Positions 1 through 6,110 of a stretch of DNA of 9,228 nucleotides are shown in pieces. Each line of letters opens with the position of its first letter. Position 1 is the first letter of the stretch. Both the position numbers and the translations under genes were made by a program. Origin of the DNA: JBAOHV01 sp964450685 (GTDB taxonomy: Bacteria > Actinomycetota > Acidimicrobiia > Acidimicrobiales > Microtrichaceae); NCBI GenBank assembly GCA_964450685.1, contig CAYVDN010000089.1, positions 1 through 9,228 on the forward strand, written 5' to 3'. The notes under the pieces are model-generated. The model saw only the letters and a list, made by a program, of their open reading frames with translations. It ran no database searches and had not been told where the DNA came from.

Positions 1-35
1 ATCTTCCGCCTCCTGGAACACCCACCCACACCTGA

Positions 36-530
36 CTGGACATAGGAGCGTCCACGGACTTTCGGTCGGTCGAGATCAGCTCCTCGGTCGTGATCGCCAA
101 GGGCAAGGTGATCCGCAAGGAGACCAAGACCGACCGGGTGCGTCGAGTGGCGATCGACGACGCCTCGGCCGCACTGCTCGAGCGGCACCGCACAGCCTGC
201 CGGGAGCTGGCAGCGTCGTTCGGCGTGGACCTCATGCCGTCGAGCTACGTGCTGAGCTACGAGCCGGATGGATCTCGTCCTTGGCGACCCGACAGCGCCA
301 GCCGGCGGTTCGCCAAGCTCCGCGATGGTCTCGGACTGGACTCCGTCCGGCTGCACGACCTCCGCCACTACGTGGCCACCCGGCTGATCTCGAACGGCGT
401 GGATCCGAAGACGGTGGCCAACCGACTCGGCCACGCCAGCCCGACCACTACGCTGTCGATCTACAGCCACTTCGTGCCAGAGGCGGACCGGGAGGCGGCG
501 GATCTCCTGGGGAGCCTCCTCGATGGCTGA
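36..530 (+). pseudogene. 5'-truncated tyrosine recombinase (integrase) remnant
   Basis: This is the C-terminal catalytic half of a phage/ICE-type tyrosine recombinase. Numbered from the GTG at 90, it shows the beta-strand lysine region (ETKTD, K13), HDLRH (H89, R92), LGH (H115) and the nucleophile in IYSH (Y125). The N-terminal SAM-like DNA-binding domain and the first catalytic arginine (the GLRxGEL segment) are absent, so it should be inactive as a recombinase. The frame stays open upstream of 90 to a stop at 33-35. The residues encoded there (around VEISSSVV) still look like the integrase strand that precedes the lysine. This indicates a broken longer gene rather than a small gene starting at 90. 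The rest would lie left of the window, in another frame or deleted. It is on the opposite strand from the intact integrase at 6066-7496 and is not a copy of it. Confidence 0.8.
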
Positions 531-579
531 CGCACCGCACTCGAGCCGGTTCGCGAAGCAGCGCGCGCATAGGTGGGTG

Positions 580-598
580 CCGGGCGCTGTCCGCCCGG
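580..598. terminator. GC-rich hairpin after the integrase remnant
   Basis: A perfect 7-bp inverted repeat (CCGGGCG / CGCCCGG) with a 5-base loop lies between the integrase remnant and the excisionase-like gene. There is no T-run after it, so an intrinsic terminator is possible but unproven. It could also affect the leader of the gene at 624. Confidence 0.35.
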
Positions 599-623
599 TG
601 CTGAGCAGACCTGTGAGGTGCAC

Positions 624-824
624 ATGGAACGATCCACGATGACGGTCGAGGAGGCGGCGACGGTGTTGGGGATCTCGCGCTCGTCGGCGTACGAGTGTGT
701 GCGGCGGGGGGAGCTTCGGGCCGTCCGGCTCGGGCGCCGGCTGGTCGTGCCCCGCCTCGTCGTGGAGCAGCTGCTCACCGGCACTGATCGACCAAGCCCT
801 GCGTTGGGCTCGGTGGAGCCGTGA
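624..824 (+). CDS. excisionase-like helix-turn-helix DNA-binding protein
   Basis: This 66-residue protein has the MerR-like winged HTH fold typical of excisionases and recombination directionality factors (HTH_17 type). The sequence TVEEAATVLGISRSSAYECV (residues 7-26) gives the helix-turn-helix. The segment RRGELRAVRLGRRLVVPRLV gives the wing, with the usual basic strand and the closing VPR. The ATG at 624 is preferred to the in-frame GTG upstream at 573 because GAGG sits about five bases before it and the HTH begins at once. Such proteins bend attachment-site DNA and steer an integrase towards excision, or act as small regulators. The only recombinase beside it is broken, so its original job may be lost. 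The gene at 7506 is a second, divergent member of the same family. Confidence 0.75.
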   Translation: MERSTMTVEEAATVLGISRSSAYECVRRGELRAVRLGRRLVVPRLVVEQLLTGTDRPSPALGSVEP

Positions 825-907
825 CCGTGCCGGCGCCGGTGTCGCAGTCGTTCGTGAGGGTCGACCGATGCGTTCCGGACGTGGTCAGGAGAGGGCACAG
901 ACTGGCG

Positions 908-925
908 AGTTCCGCAGGCGGAACT
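908..925. repeat. perfect 8-bp inverted repeat
   Basis: AGTTCCGC and GCGGAACT are separated by two bases, just upstream of the coiled-coil gene. The size and near-continuous symmetry suit either a dimeric operator or a short hairpin. The neighbouring small DNA-binding proteins make an operator plausible, but that is inference. Confidence 0.45.
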
Positions 926-939
926 AGCGGAAGCATCGG

Positions 940-1674
940 GTGGAAGCGCTCGGTAGGTGGCGGCGGGGTGGTGCATCGGTGAGCGGGCTGCCTCCACAAT
1001 CGGAGCCGTCAACGAGCACGTGCGGAGGGCCGACTGGCGGTGCCTCAGCCCATGGTCGTTGGGCTGAGGCGGTCGCGACCGAGGAGCAGTTGTTGGTGGG
1101 CGTCGAGGCTCGGGTGGAGGAGGAGCGCGAGAAGCTGGCTCGGTTCAGGGAGCTGTTCGAGCGGCGGCACGCGCTGTACGAGGAGCAGGCGGAGCTGCGT
1201 CGACAGCGCGTGCTGACTGAGCGGCGGATCCGGGCGCTCGAGCAGCGTGTGGAGCGGGAGCTTCGTCGCGCGGAACGGCGGGTGGTGAGCGCGGATGGTT
1301 CTCGGCGTGGACGGCCGGTGCGGATCGAGGTCGACGACGAGGCGTGGGCGGTGCTGAAGCGGGAAGCCGTTCAGCGCCGGCTGTGGCTGGTGTGGTGGCT
1401 CGGCGAGCTGGTCCGTGTCGAGGTGGAGTTGCTCGCTGCAGGGTCGGTGTCAGGTCCGCCGTCGTCGCGGCGTCGTCGATCGCCGGGCGAGGGAGATCCG
1501 ATACCGCGGCGACGGTTCCTTCGTGTCGATGTGGACGATGATCGATGGGCGGTGCTGCGTGCCGCTGCGATGGAAGAGGGTCTGACGGCGGGTCGCTACG
1601 TCGGCGAACTGGCCGAAGCAGCCGCGTACGAAGGTGGGTGGCGCTCTGCAGAATCGCCAGACAGCGGATCGTGA
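940..1674 (+). CDS. hypothetical protein: coiled coil plus two RHH-like repeats
   Basis: I do not recognise a named family. Residues 45-118 are strongly charged, alanine/leucine/glutamate/arginine-rich and look like a long coiled coil. Two related segments follow, at about residues 126-161 and 193-228. Each has a short basic beta-strand (RIEVDD / RVDVDD), then WAVL, then a helix-turn-helix ending in GELV or GELA. This resembles ribbon-helix-helix (CopG/Arc-type) DNA-binding units in tandem. An Arg/Ser-rich linker (171-192) separates them. The start is uncertain. The GTG at 940 gives 244 residues, but the first 45 look unstructured and include a region encoding a strong hairpin (1042-1070). 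A GTG at 1096 with GAGGAG at 1081-1086 would give about 192 residues starting at the coiled coil. A role in element partitioning, relaxation or regulation is a guess. Confidence 0.55.
   Translation: MEALGRWRRGGASVSGLPPQSEPSTSTCGGPTGGASAHGRWAEAVATEEQLLVGVEARVEEEREKLARFRELFERRHALYEEQAELRRQRVLTERRIRALEQRVERELRRAERRVVSADGSRRGRPVRIEVDDEAWAVLKREAVQRRLWLVWWLGELVRVEVELLAAGSVSGPPSSRRRRSPGEGDPIPRRRFLRVDVDDDRWAVLRAAAMEEGLTAGRYVGELAEAAAYEGGWRSAESPDSGS
1042..1070. repeat. 11-bp perfect inverted repeat (hairpin)
   Basis: GCCTCAGCCCA and TGGGCTGAGGC flank a 7-base loop. The hairpin falls inside the N-terminal part of the long reading frame, just before a GAGGAG and GTG (1081-1098). It is therefore either a structured leader before a later start or an unusual structure within codons. 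There is no T-tract after it. Confidence 0.5.
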
Positions 1675-2031
1675 GTAGAAGAGACAGTGCTTGTCGCCAT
1701 GCTGTTGACAACGGTGGGAAGGATGGGCGCGCGGGAACTTCAACTCTCCAGGCAACTCTGGGCGATTCAGTCTGACAACTGCTCGGGGGTCACCGGTCTG
1801 GGCTCGCCGTCCCATGGGAGAGCGCGGCCACCGGACTGCGGCAGCAGGGTCAGCCCCGTCATTGCCATCCGGAGTTGCACGCGGAACTTGGGGTTAGCCG
1901 GGCAGTGCGAGCGGTGCGGGCGCCGAGTTGAGCCTTGCGGCTCAGGCGTTGACCTCCGCGGGCTCAGTAGATCAACCCCATGAGATGCTTGCAGGCACAC
2001 CCGCGACGGCCGCAATGTATTCTGGGTAACG
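1675..2031. other. 357-base stretch without a convincing gene
   Basis: Reading frames on both strands here lack ribosome-binding sites and domain-like composition. One hairpin is visible: TGAGCC / GGCTCA (1929-1934 and 1939-1944) with a TTGC loop, extended by CGCC / GGCG (1921-1924 and 1945-1948) across a 4-base bulge. Base composition starts to fall here towards the lower-GC operon. A promoter for the operon is expected near the right end. Confidence 0.5.
2018..2023 (+). promoter_or_regulatory. possible -10 box for the four-gene operon
   Basis: TATTCT is one of the few AT-rich hexamers upstream of the operon. It sits eight bases before the GTG at 2032 and about 33 bases before the preferred ATG at 2056. 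No good -35 hexamer lies 16-18 bases upstream, so the call rests on position and one hexamer. Confidence 0.3.
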
Positions 2032-2055
2032 GTGATCGACTTGGGAGGCTCAGGG

Positions 2056-2439
2056 ATGTTCGGATCTAGTCAGACTCGCGTAGTGGGTGCAGTACTTGTG
2101 GCGGGCGCGACGTTCAAACTCGGTGGCCACGCCCTCGATGCAGCCAATTCAACGGAAGGTAGCGACGTATCTGCCGGCTGGAACGCTGCCGGCGGAGGTG
2201 GCAGCGCTGGTGACAACATCAAGGTTTGTGACAAGGAATCTGATGGCCACCAGGTGCACAATGATGTGGACTTGGTGAATGGAGTGCAGTACCGCCCGTT
2301 CATGACCGACAGTGATGGAAACAACGATAGCTGTCCCAGCAACTCCTCCAACGTCGGTCGGATCTTCGCAATTCACCGTGTGGTGGAGGAGATTCCGGTA
2401 CTGCCTGATCAGTTCGGAGCTTGGGCCAACGGTGGCTGA
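2056..2439 (+). CDS. small secreted protein, first gene of the cassette
   Basis: This 127-residue protein has an N-terminal export signal: R8, then a hydrophobic run VVGAVLVAGATF (residues 9-20), with a plausible cleavage after ALDA (about residue 29). The ATG at 2056 is chosen over the in-frame GTG at 2032 because GGGAGG ends seven bases before it. The mature part opens with a Gly/Ser/Ala-rich linker. A compact segment follows with VCDKESDG (C58) and TDSDGNNDSC (C93), likely a single disulfide. The C-terminus is HRVVEEIPVLPDQFGAW. It recalls small actinomycete exoproteins with a VCD..DG strand and a C-terminal VCE...PD.C pattern. Here the second cysteine pair appears replaced (V110, F120); that comparison is from memory. 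It could be a signal, a toxin-like peptide precursor or the transporter's substrate. The function is unknown. Confidence 0.7.
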   Translation: MFGSSQTRVVGAVLVAGATFKLGGHALDAANSTEGSDVSAGWNAAGGGGSAGDNIKVCDKESDGHQVHNDVDLVNGVQYRPFMTDSDGNNDSCPSNSSNVGRIFAIHRVVEEIPVLPDQFGAWANGG

Positions 2440-2444
2440 TCTCG

Positions 2445-2461
2445 TTCCGGCGACGCCGGAA
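2445..2461. repeat. intergenic 17-base hairpin in the cassette
   Basis: TTCCGGC and GCCGGAA surround GAC, a perfect 7-bp stem between the secreted-protein stop and the ABC ATPase start. Its 3' arm includes the GGAAG that is the only purine-rich stretch before the ATG at 2477. It could lower expression of the downstream genes relative to the first gene or stabilise the upstream mRNA end. Confidence 0.45.
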
Positions 2462-2476
2462 GTAGCGCCGTAGACG

Positions 2477-3148
2477 ATGCAGAGGGAATCAAGGCCCCTG
2501 CTAGCAGTTGATGGCTGCGGACTCAAGGTCGGAAGCCAATGGGTTCTACCTCCGACTTCCATTGACATCGCAGCTGGTGAGTCTGTTGCTGTGATGGGCC
2601 CATCCGGTTCAGGCAAGACCACTTTGCTGAAGCTGATCGCTGGCCGGATCAGGCCGACTACGGGTCGGGCGACCGTCTGCGACGTTGATCTATCGAGTTT
2701 GCCCCGGCGCAAGAGGTCGCAGCAGACGCGTCGTCTCATCTCGCTCGTGGATCAGGACCCGGGCCTACTGCCCGAGCTGTCGGTGTGGGAGAACGTTGCG
2801 CTCCCTCTTCTGTTGGATCGCGTTCCAGCAGCGACTGCAGAGCAGGATGCGGCCGAGGCGCTATCCCGGGTCGGTCTCGAACGACAAGAAGGCCGGAGCT
2901 TGGCCCATCTATCAGGTGGCGAGTTCCAGCGCGCTGCGGTCGCTAGGGCGTGGGCTCACCCTGCACCTCTAGTGTTAGCCGACGAACCCACCGCCTCACT
3001 CGACCACGGCAACGCAATGACCGTAGCGAGCCTTCTTGTCGACCTGGCAAAGTTCTCCCGAGATCGCTGTCTGCTCATGGCTACCCATGATGCCGATGTC
3101 GCATCGCTGTGCGACCGCATCGTACGACTATCTCAGCAAGTCGAGTAG
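2477..3148 (+). CDS. ABC transporter ATP-binding subunit (LolD/MacB/FtsE-like)
   Basis: This 223-residue nucleotide-binding subunit is full length for the family that pairs with FtsX-type permeases. It has every ABC motif. These are Walker A GPSGSGKTT (41-49), Q-loop glutamine in VDQD (Q93), signature LSGGEFQR (145-152), Walker B LVLADE with catalytic E170, D-loop SLD, and switch histidine in ATHD (H204). It should bind and hydrolyse ATP at the cytoplasmic face of the membrane and drive the permease encoded next, starting four bases after its stop. Close relatives serve lipoprotein release, macrolide/peptide efflux and antimicrobial-peptide resistance, so the substrate cannot be read from this subunit. 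The Shine-Dalgarno sequence is weak, so coupling to the upstream gene or control by the preceding hairpin is possible. Confidence 0.93.
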   Translation: MQRESRPLLAVDGCGLKVGSQWVLPPTSIDIAAGESVAVMGPSGSGKTTLLKLIAGRIRPTTGRATVCDVDLSSLPRRKRSQQTRRLISLVDQDPGLLPELSVWENVALPLLLDRVPAATAEQDAAEALSRVGLERQEGRSLAHLSGGEFQRAAVARAWAHPAPLVLADEPTASLDHGNAMTVASLLVDLAKFSRDRCLLMATHDADVASLCDRIVRLSQQVE

Positions 3149-3152
3149 TTCA

Positions 3153-5285
3153 TTGATTGTTGTAGTGCTGGCCAAACTAGGCGCGCGAATAGCGCGCTCC
3201 CGAGGACCAGGACAGCGGCGCCGAGCAGCGATCTTAGTCTCCACTTCGGTGGTGTCTCTTGCCGCCATGTTGGCAGGGCTGTCGTTAGTCTCGGTAGCGC
3301 TAACCAACGCTGAGAGGGACTTGGCGCGGTCACCGATCGTCAGCCTGTCCGACAGCCGCCGCGGGCTCCCGCTGTTGGGCAAGAGCATGCCGATATATAA
3401 CGGCCGACAGTTCAAGTTGTTCTGGTTGGGCAGTCGCGTGAGCGCCAAGATCCCTGAGTTCTCCAACTCTCAGCCGCTACCGGGCGAAGCCTTCGTCTCG
3501 CCAGCATTGCTTGACGATATTGGGGGACCTTCAGCCTTCACCCAGTCTTACGGTCTACGCGTCTCTCGAGGCAATAGCGCTGTCGACTGGAGTGCACTGA
3601 CCGCCTTCTCTGGGGAATATCTAGTGTTCGCCATGGCTCCGGCAGGAACGCCCAACGCTCCAAGCGGAGCAACACTCCTAGGCTTTGGGTTCGAGGACTT
3701 TCCGGATGCGCTTCGACCGGCAACGGTTGCAGGCAGCGATAGTCGGGTTCCCGAAAGACCCACCGGTCGGCCGGTATCCGAATCGTCCCGATTGGACGAG
3801 CGGGTCCCGCTTCGTGCCGAAGCTACCTCCGCGGCAGCGGTACTCCTCTGGGTTCCCGCCGCGCTTCTGCTGGCAGTCGGACAAGCAGCACGGTCGCCAG
3901 CTAGGGCTGAACGTCGGCGCTCCCTTAGGTCGTTGGGTTGCGGCAACTGGCAACTCGCAACTGTCGATGCATTCGAGTCGCTGACCCTGACCCTGCCGGT
4001 CTGCCTGCTGGTGACATTGTGCTTCTGGCTCGTGAGTGGCGAGATTGTCGCCATTCCGGGAGGCCAGCTGCGGTTTCTGCCAGGAGATGCGCGACCCAGC
4101 CCGGAATCCCTGGCCATCGCAGCCCTTGCGTTCCTATGCCTCGCCGTCGCTGTGGCGGTTGCCGTCGCACAGCTCAGTGATCGCTTGTCACGCCGGCATG
4201 CTTCAAGGTCGAAGGGAGTCCCGGGTTGGGTCTTGACACTCCCCTTGTTTGCGTCGCTCGTCGGCGAGCTGCTGCCGTCGACCTACCGCCCGCTGCACTT
4301 CATGTTGCTCTGCACCTTCATCGCCGTTCTGATTCCTTTCGTCGCTCGACCAGTGATGCGAGCCATGGCCCCATTCCTGGAGAAGTACCGCTCTGCGCCG
4401 CGGTTGATTGCTCAGCGGAGGCTCGCGGCAGGTGAGCCGCGAGTCGCCTGGCTCGTCGCCGTAGTGACCTATGGCGCATTCATCGTCACTCTGGCGACGT
4501 CGATTTCATTCGCTGCGAGCGCTCCGTCCGAATCGAATGGTCTCTCCAACCGATCAGTGGTGGCGAAATGGCAGTCGTCCGATCTTCGAGGAGTGCAGGA
4601 GTTGGCGTCGTCACTCGAGGGTCGAGTCACGGTGCTACCGGTGGTCGGTGGAACCTTGTTGGGTGATTGCGAAGGAGTCGCTGAAGTCGCCTCGATCTCG
4701 GACCCAGTCTGCGAGCAGCCGGAGAAGGTAACTGCCACCGCTCGCTCCGAATTGACGGACCTTGTCCTAGACGTGCGGCTTATGGACTGGACCCAGCAAC
4801 CTGGATCCGGAGTTGGCGCGACTGCACTGGCTCGCGTGGCGAGCGAGTCGGAGTACACGGCCCTGCAGTCGGCCCTCGGGAGTCGCTTCACCAATTTCGA
4901 GATCTTCGGGTGGCGCACTCTTGGGCCGAGCCCGATTCTCGGGTGGTTCGTTCCCCTTGCATTCGCATCTGTTGGCCTTCTGCTCCTAGCGCTTGCGCTC
5001 AATCTGTTCAATGCCTTTCAAGACCCTTCCCTCAGCGACTGGGCTTTCTCTGAGCTCGGCGCGTCCGAACCGGAGATTCGAGCGCTGTTTCGATGGTGCG
5101 GGCTGTCGGCGATTCTGGGGTCCGCGTTGCTGGGCCTTGCCTACGGGTGGATTGCCTCTGCGGCCGGAGAGCCCGCAGGCTTGGTTCGGGAGGCACGCGT
5201 CGAAGCCGCTTTCGGTGTCGCACTTGTAGCCGCGGTATCGATCGGGATCCTGGAACTTGCTGTCAGATCGAGGCGCAGGGAGTGA
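3153..5285 (+). CDS. FtsX-type ABC transporter permease, ~10 membrane helices
   Basis: This is the membrane partner of the ATPase, about 710 residues. Hydrophobic segments lie at about residues 25-48, 225-245, 277-296, 320-340, 359-376, 381-398, 431-455, 596-617, 648-667 and 684-702. Two large hydrophilic, presumably extracellular regions lie at about 50-224 and 456-594. The second holds two cysteines (about 504 and 519). This layout, two units each with an outer domain, fits a duplicated FtsX/MacB-like permease that moves or extracts substrates at the outer membrane face rather than a classical importer. The start is unsettled: the frame is open upstream to 3036 inside the ATPase gene, but that overlap is unlikely. 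TTG at 3153 (GAG just upstream) or GTG at 3165 give a basic cytoplasmic N-terminus before helix 1. Sequence similarity looks diffuse; family assignment rests on topology and pairing. Confidence 0.85.
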   Translation: MIVVVLAKLGARIARSRGPGQRRRAAILVSTSVVSLAAMLAGLSLVSVALTNAERDLARSPIVSLSDSRRGLPLLGKSMPIYNGRQFKLFWLGSRVSAKIPEFSNSQPLPGEAFVSPALLDDIGGPSAFTQSYGLRVSRGNSAVDWSALTAFSGEYLVFAMAPAGTPNAPSGATLLGFGFEDFPDALRPATVAGSDSRVPERPTGRPVSESSRLDERVPLRAEATSAAAVLLWVPAALLLAVGQAARSPARAERRRSLRSLGCGNWQLATVDAFESLTLTLPVCLLVTLCFWLVSGEIVAIPGGQLRFLPGDARPSPESLAIAALAFLCLAVAVAVAVAQLSDRLSRRHASRSKGVPGWVLTLPLFASLVGELLPSTYRPLHFMLLCTFIAVLIPFVARPVMRAMAPFLEKYRSAPRLIAQRRLAAGEPRVAWLVAVVTYGAFIVTLATSISFAASAPSESNGLSNRSVVAKWQSSDLRGVQELASSLEGRVTVLPVVGGTLLGDCEGVAEVASISDPVCEQPEKVTATARSELTDLVLDVRLMDWTQQPGSGVGATALARVASESEYTALQSALGSRFTNFEIFGWRTLGPSPILGWFVPLAFASVGLLLLALALNLFNAFQDPSLSDWAFSELGASEPEIRALFRWCGLSAILGSALLGLAYGWIASAAGEPAGLVREARVEAAFGVALVAAVSIGILELAVRSRRRE

Positions 5286-5288
5286 ATC

Positions 5289-6110
5289 GTGCGTGAACCC
5301 GAGTCGATGGACGCCCAGGCGAGCGTCCCCATTCCTGGAATTACGGGCAGGCTCTGCGTTCTGCGGCCCGTCCTGCCCACTGATCTCGATTTCGTCTACT
5401 ACATATCGACCTGTGAGGCGAACAACTATCGCTGGAGACACCGCGGGACGTTTCCTGAACTCAGTCGTTACCCCGAGACTGTGAATCATGGAACGTTCCT
5501 GCAGCTCCTTGTCTTGAGCAGAGCTACTGGCGGCCGAGTTGGGCTCGTGAACGCGTACGCCGAGAATCTTCGGGATGGATGGATCTATGTTGGTGCAGTT
5601 TCGGACCCGGCGCATCGCATGAGCGGTGTGACAATTGACGGGGTGGCATGTCTGGTGGATCACCTATTCCGCTGCTGGGATTTCCGCAAGGTCTATATAG
5701 AGGCGATTGAATACAACCAGCATCAGTTCGACACCGGACTCCGCAATGTCGCCAGCGAGGAGGGGCGTTTGCGGAGTCATGTCTTCTTCGACGGAAGGCA
5801 CTGGGATCTGGTCACATCCGCTATCTACCGCGCCGAGTGGGAGCGGTTCCGCCAAGCGTCCGTCAGTAGGCCTGATTCGCCCACCCCTGCAGCATTCTTG
5901 GAGGCGTTGCAGGTCGAGTTCGATCTAGCTCGTCCAGTTGAGATGAAGGATCTGCTACTCGAGGACATCGGGTTGGACTCGATTCAGTTCGCCGAGTTGA
6001 TCGAGTTTGTCGCGGCGATGGCGGGGTGCCCCGACGCGAATCCCCCGGAAGACCTCCAGAGCGTCTCAGATCTTTACCGCTGGCTTCGCTCGCTCCAGGG
6101 CAGCAGCTGA
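5289..6110 (+). CDS. GNAT acyltransferase fused to an acyl carrier protein domain
   Basis: This two-domain, 273-residue protein has a RimJ/RimL-type GNAT fold at residues about 20-186. It begins with GRLCVLRPVLPTDLDFVYYI. It continues through the strand GWIYVGAV, the cofactor-loop region DPAHRMSGVT and the helix with LVDHLFRCWDFRKV. It ends with the family's SEEGRLRSHVFFDGRHWD and AEWERF. Residues about 200-270 form an acyl carrier domain with the phosphopantetheine site in LEDIGLDSIQFAEL, Ser231. A GNAT domain moves an acyl group, usually from CoA, to an amine. Fused to a carrier domain it could take its acyl group from the carrier or load it, as in the GNAT-ACP loading modules known from polyketide synthases such as CurA. 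No phosphopantetheinyl transferase or ligase is in the window. The GTG at 5289 has AGGGAG before it and starts three bases after the permease stop. Confidence 0.85.
   Translation: MREPESMDAQASVPIPGITGRLCVLRPVLPTDLDFVYYISTCEANNYRWRHRGTFPELSRYPETVNHGTFLQLLVLSRATGGRVGLVNAYAENLRDGWIYVGAVSDPAHRMSGVTIDGVACLVDHLFRCWDFRKVYIEAIEYNQHQFDTGLRNVASEEGRLRSHVFFDGRHWDLVTSAIYRAEWERFRQASVSRPDSPTPAAFLEALQVEFDLARPVEMKDLLLEDIGLDSIQFAELIEFVAAMAGCPDANPPEDLQSVSDLYRWLRSLQGSS

Noticed and set aside
1145..1711. Minus-strand frame of 188 residues opposite the coiled-coil gene
   Set aside because: Its product is dominated by Pro, Ala, Arg and Thr, typical of an antisense shadow of a GC-rich gene.
1705..1733. TTGACA at 1705-1710 as a promoter
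   Set aside because: It matches the -35 consensus, but no AT-rich -10 box occurs 16-19 bases downstream and no gene starts nearby.
1687..2015. Frames on both strands in the gap before the operon (1687-1983 plus, 1767-2015 minus)
   Set aside because: Neither has a good ribosome-binding site, domain-like sequence or support from the other strand. I could not tell a decayed gene from chance.
3036..3152. Extension of the permease frame back to an ATG at 3036
   Set aside because: This would overlap the end of the ABC ATPase by 113 bases, including codons for its H-loop region. The extra residues are not hydrophobic or permease-like.
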